Assembly: GCA_964019425.1 (NCBI GenBank)
Contig: OZ025842.1
Location: forward strand, 248,001 to 312,000
Reading direction: 5' to 3'
DNA: 64,000 nucleotides
From: Flectonema sp. DT1601
Taxonomy: Eukaryota; Euglenozoa; Diplonemea; Diplonemida; Diplonemidae
The notes beneath the pieces were generated by a model. It worked only from the letters and a program-made list of their open reading frames with translations. It was not told where the DNA came from and did no database searches. Positions 31,663 to 42,831 of this stretch are shown here, in pieces; the stretch's first letter is position 1; the number at the start of each line of letters is the position of its first letter. A program made the position numbers and the translations under genes.

Positions 31663-33520
31663 TTAAAATTCCATAATTTGGTCACCAACTTCACCCTCCG
31701 GTTCTGGTTCAGGTTCTGGAACGGGTTCTTCCGGAGTTTCCATTTCGATGACCGGTGCTGGCACTGCCGAAGGATATGCTGCAGTCTGTTTTATTGTTTT
31801 ATTTCATTGAAAATTAAATCGCACAAAAGAACTTATCAGAAAGTTTATCAGAAAAGTAAAACATACAGCTGGAGCAGAATCTGCTGGAGGAGTGTTGTCA
31901 GAAGCTGAGTAGGCTGGCCGCTTTACGTCACCTGAACTGTACTCGGCATCCTCGAGAGGACGCTTTTGGACTGAAGATTCTTCTTCTTCTGGAACTGGTT
32001 CAGTTTTAGTGTATGCGGCAGCGGAGTAGGCAGGTTCTGTTTTTCGTGGTTCAGGAACGTAGACATTCCATCGACCACCAGTCTGCTGTCCTTCCTGTGG
32101 AGTAGTTTCTTGTTGAGTGTAACCAGCAACGTTAATTCCCTTTACTTCTTCTGTAGCACCAGGTTTGTTATGGGTCCACAACTTACACTCCCATGAAGCA
32201 GAAGCAATTGTATGTCCAAGTGGATGCCACGCTAATTCATAAACAGGATTTGGGTTTCTCATTTCACCATGAGATTTATAAACAGTTGAGACTGCTTTAC
32301 TGAATTGTCTACTCGCATCACCATCTTTAGTTTCTACTTCACCCTCACCTACTATCCAATATGATATTTGACCGTCGGTACCTCCTGAAGCGAATAATCT
32401 GTGGTGTACTGGATGCCATGCTACTGTTAGTACTTCCTTTCGGTGGCCGGTAAATGTGTACAGCTCATCCATTTTACGAATATCAAATAATTTTATTGTA
32501 GAATCTTTACTACTTGTTAGTAACCAGTAGTCATCAGGTGCCCATCTTACTTTTGTTACTGGCTGTGTGTGCCCGAGTAAAGAACTAATTCTATCTCCTG
32601 TACGAGGATCCCACAGGATAACTTTCTTATCTTGTGAACCTGAAGCAAACAGACACTTACTTGGATGCCAATCGTTTGTAAGAACATCTCCGCCGTGTCC
32701 AAGCATTTCACGTTCCTGTTTTAGTATTGTTGGTTCGTATTAATCAATTATGAAAGTGAGGCGGTCAACCATAACCTATTCATTGGTAGCATCGGTTAAG
32801 ACGTTGGACAATTGTAGACCAGACCAGGTTATAATTATAAAAATAACTGAAATATCATACCTTTGTTGCTGTCTTGGTATCGTGGATTCGAATGATACCA
32901 TCTTCAGAGCAGCAGGAGAACTTAGAAGCAGTCGGAGAGATAGAGAGTTCACGAATTTTAGAGGAGTTGTGAGTAGCATCGAATGCCTTCAAACGATTCA
33001 TGTTACGCGCCCAGTAGCAGACTTGACCTCGGTCGTCAGCAGTGAGCATAAAATCAGCTTGTTCGCACCATTTCATACTTGCGATCTTAGCATCTTCGTG
33101 TCCCAGCTGTCGACTTTCAGATGACAAACCAGTTCCATGCCAGAGAGTAAACTCCCCTCTGCTGTTTCCTGTTATTAAACGTCTACCTTCTGGAGTCCAG
33201 CATAGAGCACTGAAGCAGGCTTTTCTCTGTCGTTCTCCTCTATTTTGAGCTTGATCAACCCAATATATTGTGTGTAACCATTTAGGAGTCACAGCTGATA
33301 TAGGGATTTCTCTTAATCTATTAGAAGGGAGCATATCTTTTGAATGAAAGTCGTGTGGCTGTATGGCAACTCTGTCATATTTACTCCTCAATCCTCTTGA
33401 TGATACTTCGTTTATAAGACAGGTGTAGGGATCTAGTGATTTTTGACCAACTCTACGCTTTGGTTCATAGTCGTACTGACGACCTCCTCCGGGGCCACCC
33501 TTTCCGCCCCCCCGATACAT
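31663..33520 (-). CDS. WDR33/Pfs2-like subunit of the mRNA 3'-end cleavage and polyadenylation complex (3 exons)
   Basis: Exons 33520-32861, 32715-31867 and 31785-31663, all in phase 0, give 543 residues. The Gly-rich start (MYRGGGKGGPGGG) is followed by the basic segment typical of WDR33 and then seven or so WD40 repeats. Diagnostic pieces include CWTPEGRRLITGNSRGEFTLWHG, ERE-MLGHGGDV, VAWHPVHHRLFASGGTDG and LAWHPLGHTIASASWECKLW. WDR33 (yeast Pfs2) is part of CPSF and reads the poly(A) signal together with CPSF30. Exon 3 adds an acidic EEPVPEPEPEPEGE tail instead of the long collagen-like tail of animal WDR33. The acceptor TTTCATACCACAG ends at 33531, leaving a 10-base leader. If transcription here is polycistronic, this protein would help cut each unit, coupled to trans-splicing of the next. 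Confidence 0.92.
31786..31866 (-). other. Spliceosomal intron 2 of the WDR33-like gene
   Basis: 81 bases, donor GTATGT, acceptor ATAAAACAG. Removal replaces a hydrophobic read-through peptide ending in a stop with a 40-residue acidic tail, which supports the intron call. Confidence 0.8.
32716..32860 (-). other. Spliceosomal intron 1 of the WDR33-like gene
   Basis: 145 bases, donor GTATGA, acceptor AAAACAG, with a branch-like AATACTAAAAC directly before the acceptor. Phase 0; it joins ATK to EREMLGHGGDV, restoring the WD40 repeat run. Confidence 0.85.
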
Positions 33521-33532
33521 CTTATTCTTCCT

Positions 33533-34795
33533 GTGGTATGAAATTTTTGATTCAATTTTTGTATTACATCATAGATTCACAACGTCGAAAAATGGAGAAT
33601 AAGTTTTTTTTTTCAAAAAAAAAAAAAAAAAAAAGGTAGAGATTAAATATGAAATCTGTTCAGCATTAAATCAAGAAATAAATAACGGTTCGACGCTGTA
33701 GAAAACAGTTATAAGCTTTGTGATACTAAAATAGGTAATCAAGGAAAGGGAAACGAATATAGGGTTCGACCAAATCCAGTTGCAATTAAAGTAGACCAAC
33801 AGTTGGTATCGATAAAATATCGCGTATGCTGGTCACGTACTACAGGTTGAGCGCCCCATGCCCTGTAGCCAGTTACAGCTTTTAAAAAAAAAAAAGAAAT
33901 ACTTCCGGTTCGTAGGGTTTAATACGTTAGAAAAAGATCTATCTGGGAAGAACTGCGGTTCTTATAGAAAGATAAAACAATAAAAGTATTGTCACCATAA
34001 AACACAGGCGTAACATTTGCCAGGTTTCTTTGATGGAGGCCACGCGTAGTTGAGTACCTCTGAGACTTGGATAAATAAATCAAGGTTTGGACACGAATCA
34101 TCTGGGGAAGGGAGGGGAGAGGAGAGGAAGGGAAAAACCGATTGCTCCGCTGTTTCACAACACTGCGGAATACGTTTCAGCCCATAATCTTTTTCTACTA
34201 ACCCCTGAGTTCCTCATCAGAAAGTTTCTGGAGAGAGATGGAATATGAGTTTATAAGATAGTGTACTAAATCAATATATTTTAAAAAAAAAAAAAAGTTA
34301 CAAAAACTAAGAATTCCAGAGATAGTATTAATAGTTATCAGTTAAAAGAAGGGGAGAGGGCGGGAAAATTCAATCGAAATAAATCCAGAGATAGAATATG
34401 AGTTTATTATAAATATTAATATCGAAATCCAGAGATAGATAGATAGATAGATAGACAAAGAAGACCATTACATTGCAAATTGAGCCACGAGGCAACAAAA
34501 CAACGTAAGTAGACCCTTGTTAAGATTGTTATGTCATAGTTAAGAGTTTTACTATAACTAGAACTTGGTTAAAATAAAGTTGTATTGGATACAGAAAACA
34601 GAATTCAAAAGTTTCGTGGGAAAATGTTCACGATTAAGCCTTCGTATGAGCAAATTCTGAATTGCAATCAGAAGTAATGAGAGAAAAAATTACCTAATGA
34701 GTAAAAATAGAACCTGAAATAAACTCTTCATTTCTTTTCTTTTCCTTACACTCACAAGCACCTTTTGATGAAAGAAAAGAGGACAGCAGCTATGA
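33533..34795. other. Intergenic
   Basis: No gene supported. Contains a short family I repeat copy (34321-34376), a palindromic word at 33850-33875 shared with 24640-24680, and a TAGA microsatellite (about 34436-34455). Confidence 0.55.
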
Positions 34796-36013
34796 CTAAT
34801 AAAATGGATCAGCCGATCTCCTTTTCTTTCTGCCTTCGAACGTCCTAAAAGTAGTTACCCAAGTCATACAACTGAGGCAGCATTCTACTGTTGAATTATC
34901 CGATGGTATTCTCTCATCGTCGTCGTATCTCGCAGCACCTCGGGATTTCAACAGGGAAACGATCAATTTATTTCGGGGGAACTTCCCATCAAACATTAGA
35001 TTCATCAACGTGCGATGGTGTGCATATTTAAGCGTTGGCTTAGCGAGTGCATCTGCGTTATGATCCAGAGCAATTTCAGTCATCTTATACGAACCGCGAA
35101 TTATTGCCTGGATTAGCGGAGTAGTTCCATCTAAGGTGACACAATTCATATTTGCTCCAGCATTCGCTAATATGGCAAACGCATCTTCTCGTCTGTTCCT
35201 TGCAGCAATTACAAGCAGGTAGTTTCCATCCGAATCACGTTTGTTCAAGTTGACTCCACCCTGCACGAGAAAATTCAATATTTCATTATCGGTAGTCCCG
35301 TCAGACTCACCCAACTCTCTCTTGACACGTTCGGGGTTGAAAAACTCTTCTTGACAGGCAGACTCGTGGTTTGCGAAGTAATATTCTACGATTTCCTTCT
35401 TAGTGGCATAATAAACAGGATGATGTCCATTTTTATCCTTAACAAGTGCTGCACCTGACCCTACCAAAATATCAATCATTTTATTATCTCCGTTCTCGAA
35501 TGCAAGGCGGAGTGTCGTAGTATTGTTGTTATCACAAAAATGAGGAAGCGCGTGAAGTTTACTTATCATATAGGAGGTTAGATCGTGAAGCCCAAGTCGC
35601 ACTGCTGTTCCCAGGGGTGAGCTACATCTGGTAGTGTAGAAATCTTCGCAGTCACTGTGGGCAAGGTCAGTATTCTCACGGAAGATGATAGTCATCGCGT
35701 CAAGTAAGTATTTATCATCTTTATGTTGTTCAATATACTGAGATGCTCCATAAAGAGTGCATGCTGATGTGGTAATTCCGAACTCTTTCTTTTTATCACT
35801 TTCCCAAACCTCAATGTTGCTTTCTTCTGTTATCATTGCTTCTGCAATCTGTACTAAACTATCAGATCCGAACTCTTCACCATCGATCACCAATCGAATT
35901 CCGACCACCCCCAACTCCTTCACACGATCAGCTACATCTTTAATGGTATCATCAGATTCTACTTCAATCGGATAGTAGTCTCCAGTACGAGCGATTAGAA
36001 CTCTGAAAATCAT
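34796..36013 (-). CDS. Ubiquitin-like domain plus ankyrin repeat protein
   Basis: A 405-residue protein. Residues 1-72 read as a beta-grasp, ubiquitin-like domain (MIFRVLIARTGDYYPIEVES ... DTIKDVADRVKEL). There is no terminal GG, so it is not a conjugated modifier. From about 115 to 345 are ankyrin-type repeats, the clearest being DSDGNYLLVIAARNRREDAF and LDGTTPLIQAIIRGS. The Cys-containing C-terminus (ECCLSCMTW) and final KKRRSADPFY are unassigned. Such proteins act as scaffolds; the partner is unknown. The acceptor TCTATTTTGTCAG ends at 36026, 12 bases before the ATG. Intronless. Confidence 0.8.
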   Translation of the reverse strand: MIFRVLIARTGDYYPIEVESDDTIKDVADRVKELGVVGIRLVIDGEEFGSDSLVQIAEAMITEESNIEVWESDKKKEFGITTSACTLYGASQYIEQHKDDKYLLDAMTIIFRENTDLAHSDCEDFYTTRCSSPLGTAVRLGLHDLTSYMISKLHALPHFCDNNNTTTLRLAFENGDNKMIDILVGSGAALVKDKNGHHPVYYATKKEIVEYYFANHESACQEEFFNPERVKRELGESDGTTDNEILNFLVQGGVNLNKRDSDGNYLLVIAARNRREDAFAILANAGANMNCVTLDGTTPLIQAIIRGSYKMTEIALDHNADALAKPTLKYAHHRTLMNLMFDGKFPRNKLIVSLLKSRGAARYDDDERIPSDNSTVECCLSCMTWVTTFRTFEGRKKRRSADPFY

Positions 36014-36027
36014 TTTATTGATTTCCT

Positions 36028-36601
36028 GACAAAATAGATAAGGAAGTCCAATACATTACATACTGTGCATCGTTGATACAACAAACTAAAGAGCATCGGG
36101 TTGACTCTCTAGAGCTACGAGGACAACAGCAACGTAATTAGACCCTCTTATTTAGGATTGTTAATAACTTAATACAATTAGACAGACACGAATAAAATGC
36201 AAAGTAAAAATGAAAGAAAGTAGAAACATCACATTGTGCGTTCCAGTCGCTTTTAATCGACGGAGTATAAAAAACAAAACATGAAACACATAGGAATGTA
36301 TGAACGCACTGTCATCCCCTCCACGTCTTCTACATTTATAATTCACTGTTGTGAGAAAAGTCATTGTGCATACCAGATACTTGAATTTGTAACATAACTT
36401 CTGGTCGAACGATGCGGTATAATAAAATTATTTTTTCTTTTTTTCTTTTTTTTTTTTTTTTTCACTAATTTTTCCCCCCCCCCCCTTATCCCTGCTTCTA
36501 TTTATATAATAAACATGCACAGTGTGTGTTTTAACCATTCACTACAAGAAGGGTTTTGGTTCTTCTTTGGGTTTTTTTTTTTCTCATAATGACATTATGT
36601 G

Positions 36602-36640
<39 letters not shown>

Positions 36641-37452
36641 CCATTAGAAAAGAAAAAAAAAAAAGAGGAAAGAGGAAAAAGGGAAAATATGTCATAATAT
36701 ACAAAATAAGGACAAACAAAGTAACGCTGTCTCAAAAGATATCAAAATGAGAGCGTAAAAATAGAAATTGTTTCTTTGAATCAGTAGACAACATCCAACA
36801 TAAATAAGCCTCCATACGAGAAGACACAGAAAGTTTTGTGCGCACCTTCTGAGTGCATACATTTTGAATCAACAACAGAAGACAGTCTCAAAGGTTTTCT
36901 CGCTAAATATAAACAAATATTTAACTGCTACCCTTGTATTCCTAAAATTTTTATTAGATTTCTTTTTTTTTTTTTTTTTCGAAAAATGTGATCTGCGGGG
37001 GAAGGTTTTACAAAACAAGGAGTCTATCAACAGCTTTTCCTAAAAAACGATGCAGCACACACCTTAGCAGATATTACAGTTACGTCCATCGGCTGTCAAC
37101 AGTTCTAATTTGTCTCAAAAAAGAAATTGCGTACAATAATATAACAAATAAAAGAAATTCGTGGTGGGGAAAAAAAGAACACAATAGCAACAAAGATCAA
37201 CCAGTCGCCCTCGATCATGATTGACTATCTCGTTGTGCTATTAACAGGGTGTTACTTTAATGCCACCACAAAAAGGAGCTGAGAGAAGAAGTCACCTTTT
37301 TTCGTGGAAACTACCATCATACTAATGCAAAAAAAAAAAAAAAAAAAAGCTTCTTCCAAGCTTCAATAGCACACAGTTCACAATTGGGATAAGCGCCTCC
37401 TATAAAAGATGGTAACAAGTACTGCAGTGCCGAAAGGTTTTTTTTTTAAAAA

Positions 37453-37489
<37 letters not shown>

Positions 37490-37840
37490 TAGTATATGAT
37501 ACCACTATGTAGAGATTTCCTCCGTTGGTATAAAAAGAAAATAAAAAATGTTCCATTCAGAGAAGCCTAATATATTTTGTTACTGGCTCAAAGGGCATAT
37601 GTGACATAATAAATAAACGGCTCTTAATCTGAATAGTTTCTTCTCCGACTTTGTCGGTGCAAAAATGTAAATTAACTTTGATTGCCTGCCGAACTCTCTC
37701 TGCAGCCTCACAAGAAAATTAAATAATTTTACTTGTGTTTTTTAGCATCAGTATTTGTCATGAGTTGGGCAGAAAGATAAATTGGGTAAAAAGAGATATT
37801 TTTTTTTTTTTTTATTTATTTCTTTTTTTTTTTTTTAAAT
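36028..37840. other. Intergenic with extreme T runs
   Basis: Contains a 37-base T run (36604-36640), another of about 29 bases (37456-37484) and a family A copy (37549-37667). No gene supported; frames here code for phenylalanine or lysine runs. Confidence 0.55.
37549..37667 (+). repeat. Family A fold-back repeat, copy 5
   Basis: CCATTCAGAGAAGCC opens, and CTTAATCTGAATAGTTTCTT with the CCGACTTTGTCGG hairpin closes. Close to copy 6, with the same ACATAATAAATAAACGGCTC interior. Confidence 0.7.
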
Positions 37841-39619
37841 TTAGACATTAATACACGACCTAATCCTATCAATGTGATAAGGCTCTCCAGCATACATGTG
37901 CTTTGCAAAATCATCTTTCTTCTCAACGAGAAGTTTTTTTAATGCTGGATTTATATCTCTTTCTTCATCGGCAATCAGGTATCCGTACTTTACTTGGGTA
38001 AGAGCGTACGTGTTAAGGACATGTAAGTCTTTAATTAATGCTGTAGTACAATTCTCATAACTTGAATCAAGTTTTGTGATATCGTAATCAAGACCCAGAG
38101 TAGCATACTCTGGATTACCACCGATGACATATTGCATGTCATTCACCCAGCTGTGTTTGAATGTCGTGATAAAAAGCAGATATTTGCACATCTGTTTTAA
38201 ATTTTCATAACCGTTATCGTCAGCAACCTTACTCTGAGTGATTGGTGCAATTGTCCTGAGGTAACCAGACTTCACAACTCTACCACTTCCCTCTGTGTCT
38301 TGTGCTTCATCAAATGGAAGTGACATTCTAACCAGTTCCTCAGACATGTAAAATATCTCAATCCAATTTCCTCTAATGGCCTTGTCATTTGTTGCGAAGA
38401 ATTCATTTACGTATTTGGTTAATATCTTCCAGTATTTTTGACTGAGATGTGCAAAATCGTGATTTGCACAGAGAGGCTCTGCTGGTTTCCAATCTTTCCA
38501 CGTCAAAGACTTAAAGAAACCTCTAATTACTTCACAAATAGAATCCCGAGTTAAAGCTGATCCCAAAGGTACCAATCCAGTTCCTCCAGAGAGCAGGTTG
38601 TCAGCACCAAAATTGATTGCCACAGTTCCATAGAAGTGAGGCGATAAGAGTCTAAGGATTGGATTCCTCCTCAAATTTCTGTGAATTGGTAGTAAATATT
38701 GTTCTGTGTTCAAGTGGGTTGCACCCAAGTGAGTAAGCCCTTCTCCAAAAAGGAAATAATTAGTCCTCCAGACTCGCTTGACTCGCCTCCACATCTCAGG
38801 TTCGCAACTGTCAGGTGAGTAGTAGACAGGTTCCCCGTATTCAGCGTCTGTGGCGGCGGTGAAACCACCTCTGCGGGGAGTTATTTCTATCCCAACAACT
38901 TTAAAAACTTTTTTATCAAATTTAAAAAACGCTTTTGTATTCGGAGCAAAGTGCTGACCATCCTGACGAACTCCATTCCACTTGTAGTCGACTGTGAACA
39001 GACCTGTCTTTGGATCTTTTGATAACTCACAAGGGTTGAATCCATTTAAAGTCATATCAACAAAGTATTCATCAGAATGCATATCAGTCATTCCATGTGT
39101 GAATGACAGAGGTCTCTGTACAAGACCTGCTTTCATTCCAATCATTCGTAATTGAATAGCCCGTTTCATCATTAGTCGTGGCAATCTCTGTTCTTGACAT
39201 ATCCCGTAGTAATCATGAACTAAATGTCTTGGTGTGTAGGAACAGCCTTCTGATCGATATTCCCAACAGCATGCACGAATCGTTCCGATATTAAATTTGT
39301 TATTCTTGAATTTAATATTTGGATACCTCCTTGGAATGTAAGATCTAAGAGCTACTAACTTCTTAATAACGTTTCCCTTTTTATCGTAATGAACTTCTGG
39401 GAGTAGAATTCTTACTTGCAAGTCGCTGCCTTTTACAGATTGCGGACCTTCGATAGAAAAGTACCCATCGATGTCAGTCTCAGCCTCTCCCAATACTAAG
39501 TTAGAAAAGTATCCCTCGCTTATGACGCTTATTGTTGTGAATCGCATGGGTTTATCTTCACCATCGATCTGTCCTTCGAAAAGTACCCTTCCTGTTATGT
39601 TAATCATCGCAGATGGCAT
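37841..39619 (-). CDS. Lipoxygenase with an unusual N-terminal beta-sandwich domain
   Basis: A 592-residue protein; lipoxygenases are usually 650-900. Iron ligands are visible: H297-x4-H302 in GLTHLGATHLNTEQ, then H489-x3-N493 in FKHSWVNDMQY, and the C-terminal carboxylate of V592. Spacing between the two His motifs (192 residues) equals that of plant enzymes. The block LRLLSPHFYGTVAIN (323-337) is also characteristic. Lipoxygenases insert oxygen into polyunsaturated fatty acids to make hydroperoxides. In place of the usual PLAT domain, residues 6-75 resemble a transthyretin- or carboxypeptidase-regulatory-like beta sandwich (ITGRVLFEG ... GEAETDIDGYFSIEG). The last residue is Val rather than the usual Ile. 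No signal peptide is seen, so the protein is probably cytosolic. The frame extends 7 codons upstream through the acceptor TTTCCATCAG (ends 39628), so the ATG at 39619 is chosen. Confidence 0.88.
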   Translation of the reverse strand: MPSAMINITGRVLFEGQIDGEDKPMRFTTISVISEGYFSNLVLGEAETDIDGYFSIEGPQSVKGSDLQVRILLPEVHYDKKGNVIKKLVALRSYIPRRYPNIKFKNNKFNIGTIRACCWEYRSEGCSYTPRHLVHDYYGICQEQRLPRLMMKRAIQLRMIGMKAGLVQRPLSFTHGMTDMHSDEYFVDMTLNGFNPCELSKDPKTGLFTVDYKWNGVRQDGQHFAPNTKAFFKFDKKVFKVVGIEITPRRGGFTAATDAEYGEPVYYSPDSCEPEMWRRVKRVWRTNYFLFGEGLTHLGATHLNTEQYLLPIHRNLRRNPILRLLSPHFYGTVAINFGADNLLSGGTGLVPLGSALTRDSICEVIRGFFKSLTWKDWKPAEPLCANHDFAHLSQKYWKILTKYVNEFFATNDKAIRGNWIEIFYMSEELVRMSLPFDEAQDTEGSGRVVKSGYLRTIAPITQSKVADDNGYENLKQMCKYLLFITTFKHSWVNDMQYVIGGNPEYATLGLDYDITKLDSSYENCTTALIKDLHVLNTYALTQVKYGYLIADEERDINPALKKLLVEKKDDFAKHMYAGEPYHIDRIRSCINV

Positions 39620-39629
39620 TTTGTTGTCT

Positions 39630-40303
39630 GATGGAAACAAGTAATATATTGAAATAAAAAGAAATGGTCAGCAATCATCCGCAGTCTATTTGAAATTGTT
39701 TCCATGCAATGCACTTTAGATAAATCATTAAAACAGTGAGAGTCCGTTTATGATACTCTTTTCACGATTAAATAATTCAACAAAGAAAATATTAAAGACA
39801 GTTGATACGCTATCATAAAGAGAAGGATTACCGAACTATACTTGAACATAAGATAGTAGAGAGCATGCTGGGAAAGTTGTTTCCAACCTAGTAGAACGAG
39901 AAAGACACAGTTTTTTCATATTTGTCTCCAGAAAGATAGATCAAGACGACGTATTATACTTTATTATCATCGATAAGTACATTTTGGTAAACTCTACATC
40001 CCTCGTCTTGTGATACTTTAGTTACCAACGTGTAACTACTGAAGAATTAGAATTTTAAAAAAAAAAAAAAACTTTTTTTTTTTTTTTCTACCTTGTTCTT
40101 TGTTTGCGGAACTCTCTAACCTACAACTAACTAAGAAGTTATCTACAACGATCTGTAACTAAAAGTCCCTCGTAATGCCCGAAGTAATCTCGAAAAATTA
40201 ATGTTTGTGTGTCAAAATTGAACAGCGACGTTTAAAATAGTGAGAAATGGGAAACAGAAGGTCTGCGAGGAAGCAGTAAAAAATAATAATAATAAAAAAA
40301 AAA
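39630..40303. other. Intergenic
   Basis: Upstream flank of the lipoxygenase gene. No coding region, repeat family or RNA gene was recognised before the MITE at 40304. Confidence 0.5.
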
Positions 40304-41094
40304 TATATATCAGTCATTCCTTTTTTTTGCGAACAAAAAACACCATTTTCTCACCGCCTGAGCAAGGTCACACGATATGTTACTTTTGCTCGATTTTTTA
40401 TTTTTTGGAATCGGGGAGGGTGCGATCTGTAAAATTAGGCATAGGGATATACTTTTAAACATGGTAAGTGCTGCTAAAAAGAGATTAACGTCTCTTTGCA
40501 AAATTTCCTTGGCACTACTCAATGATAAATATTAATCCCAGACCTGGAATGGAAAGATCGAGAAAATCTGAGTAAAAAACACCCCTAATTTTTTTTTTTT
40601 ACTATTTTTTTTCCCTTCTCCCGCACTCAAGAGATATGCACCTTTTTACTAACAAATCAACCCTGGTAGCAATTATGTAAGGAAAATGTTGCATCTGTGG
40701 TGGTGATAATGATCATTAAGTATCAAAGTAGGTCCAAAAAGACAGGTAGTAACAATCTGCCTCACCGGCACATGCTTAGTACTCTTTAATATATTTTTGC
40801 TCGATTATTTTTTCTCTGGATCCCGCTGGACCAGCAGTGTAAAATTAGACCCTTCGATTAATTTTTAGTTTTGGTACTTGTCCACGGCTGAGCTGATTTA
40901 GTAAACCACAAAATCTCTTTTCTCAATTCGGGTGACAAGTATGTGATGCCAACCTCCCGATTTCGGACGGAAATGAACCCAACGATGCAGCGCATTAAAA
41001 TGCCGCTTCGATCGAAAATTTTACAATTTTTTTTTGAAAATCTTTTTCAATGTCCAAAATTTGTTCGCAAAAAAAAGGAATGACTGATATATTT
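40304..41094. mobile_element. Second MITE-like element with ~33-bp terminal inverted repeats
   Basis: The left end (40304-40337) contains ATATCAGTCATTCC, then an 8-base T run and GCGAACAAA; the reverse complement is at 41060-41093. The 0.79-kb interior has two related halves sharing TTTTGCTCGATT and GTAAAATTAG. No transposase frame is present. It is unrelated in sequence to the MITE at 1722, though similar in size. A target-site duplication cannot be read because both flanks are A/T repeats. Confidence 0.75.
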
Positions 41095-41410
41095 ATTTAT
41101 TTATAACAGAGATCAAATAAGTGAATTCGTAAAAATACTAAAAAACACCGTATTATATCATATTAACATAAAACGATCATTCAGCCTTTTTTTTTTCGAA
41201 GTAACTATTTAGGTTTCGACTTCTATTCTCATCATCAGTATAGTGTAGAAGCAAGCCAGTCAGTCAATTGTTGAGACAGAATCACCCAGTTGTTACTTTT
41301 TTTTTTTTTTTTTTTTTTTTTGATTATATTATATGTACTAAAAAGAAATAAAATAAGTGAAGTACAAAGAGGTAAAGCATTTTTGCTTGAATAAATTAAC
41401 AATCAGAAAA

Positions 41411-41445
<35 letters not shown>

Positions 41446-42052
41446 TTTCTTCGCAGTCTCTGAAACCGATATATAACTAAGTTGGTTAGGTTTATTTAGC
41501 ACATTTAATGAGTACTCAAGGGAGGTGACTCACGGCAACAGAGGACCCAATCCGTGGCTGCTTCCGAAGACTCAGCACGGATTTGAAATAGCTACAATCA
41601 AGAAGGGATTTAATTTAACTAAGTTGGGTTGGTTTATTTCAGTGACGCAATTAGAGAACGGGGGGAAAAAAAAAAAGATGAAAGGGAAAAAAATAATACA
41701 GCAAAAACGGAAATTTTTTTAATAGAAGTACAAATGTGGCCTGACATAAACGAGAGTACTCCGCTCGATTGTTTCCAAGCAAGTCTTTCGTGTGCAGACC
41801 ATTAAAAAATAAGTTGCTGGGTTGCAAATGGGGGAACAAAAAAAAAAGGGAAAGCGAAGTAATTTAAAAAAAAAAAAAAAAAAATAGCCAAAAAAGCCTA
41901 TCAAAAAGTAACCACACCAAACTGCTAGATTAATATAACCCCGGAGGTAGTAGAAGTACTGATGAAGGCCATGTAATTAAAAAAAGCGTCAAAAAAAAAA
42001 TGTACAAACTTGGTACATATCGGATGAATGAATTCGGTTCAGTAATAAAAGA
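41095..42052. other. Intergenic
   Basis: Long T runs, including 41414-41444. A short repeat (family K, GACCCAATCCGTGG context at about 41525-41575) recurs at 56379-56420. No gene supported. Confidence 0.5.
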
Positions 42053-42817
42053 TTAAACAGCAGTTTTTCCCCTCTCAAAATTATGAACGTCTTTCCTGAT
42101 GTCGTAGTTAGTTTTTCTAACTACTGGACGGGGTTCGAGGTCTGGTTCCGGAAAGTTGAAATCAGACTTGGGACTATGAGATAAGCAGAGCAGCAGTGTG
42201 ATATTTCCAAATCCTATAATCGTACATATCACTAACAGGGTCACTCCATAGCCCTGATTGAACATTCGACGATACCGGAGGGGGATCGAACCGATGCCAT
42301 CTACGCTACTGGGATACTGATAACAAGTTAATTCCTCATGATATAACGAACCAAATCCTATGAGGCTGATTAACAGTAATGAAGTTAGTAAAAATTGCAA
42401 CACAAGAAAGTGAAATTCAATAATTCGAACACCAAAGACTCTACGGGTTCCATTCAAAGTCAGAAGCACAGAGACAATAGCAACAAGAAGAGCTGTCGTA
42501 GTCGCATATTTTATAAGTATTCCCCTACTTCTATGTTCACAATCAAATAATGTCGTAAAGTGAGCTGGATGTGGTTTCCTTGACTGTAACGCGCTGTAAC
42601 TAGAAAGTGTCTTTCCCACTGACCATTCATTACTAAAAATGTCATGATGAACTCCCATTGCATATGGATAATCAATCATTGGAAGTGATTTTATCCAAGC
42701 TTCCCCAACACGCTTTCCTTCATCTTTTAATTTTAGTAAGCTGCCTCCGTCGGTTATCAAGCTTGACAAAAATATTACACAAAATAGAGTAGATACTCCC
42801 GTATAAGCAGTTTGCAT
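42053..42817 (-). CDS. Tetraspan membrane protein, family unknown
   Basis: A 254-residue protein with four hydrophobic segments: about 6-22 (VSTLFCVIFLSSLI), 100-124 (IKYATTTALLVAIVSVLLTL), 132-158 (FLVLQFLLTSLLLISLIGFG) and 190-212 (GVTLLVICTIIGFGNITLLL). A loop of about 75 residues between segments 1 and 2 and a shorter one between 3 and 4 would lie on the same side, with both ends in the cytosol. This topology matches claudins and kinetoplastid amastins, but I do not see the amastin signature, so no family is assigned. The C-terminus is charged. The acceptor CTCTTATTTTAG ends at 42830, 12 bases before the ATG. Confidence 0.75.
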   Translation of the reverse strand: MQTAYTGVSTLFCVIFLSSLITDGGSLLKLKDEGKRVGEAWIKSLPMIDYPYAMGVHHDIFSNEWSVGKTLSSYSALQSRKPHPAHFTTLFDCEHRSRGILIKYATTTALLVAIVSVLLTLNGTRRVFGVRIIEFHFLVLQFLLTSLLLISLIGFGSLYHEELTCYQYPSSVDGIGSIPLRYRRMFNQGYGVTLLVICTIIGFGNITLLLCLSHSPKSDFNFPEPDLEPRPVVRKTNYDIRKDVHNFERGKTAV

Positions 42818-42831
42818 CTTACCTTAGAACT

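Noticed and set aside
42053-42817. Amastin identity for the tetraspan protein
   Set aside because: The topology fits, but the amastin Cys-Trp-Gly signature between segments 1 and 2 is not present.
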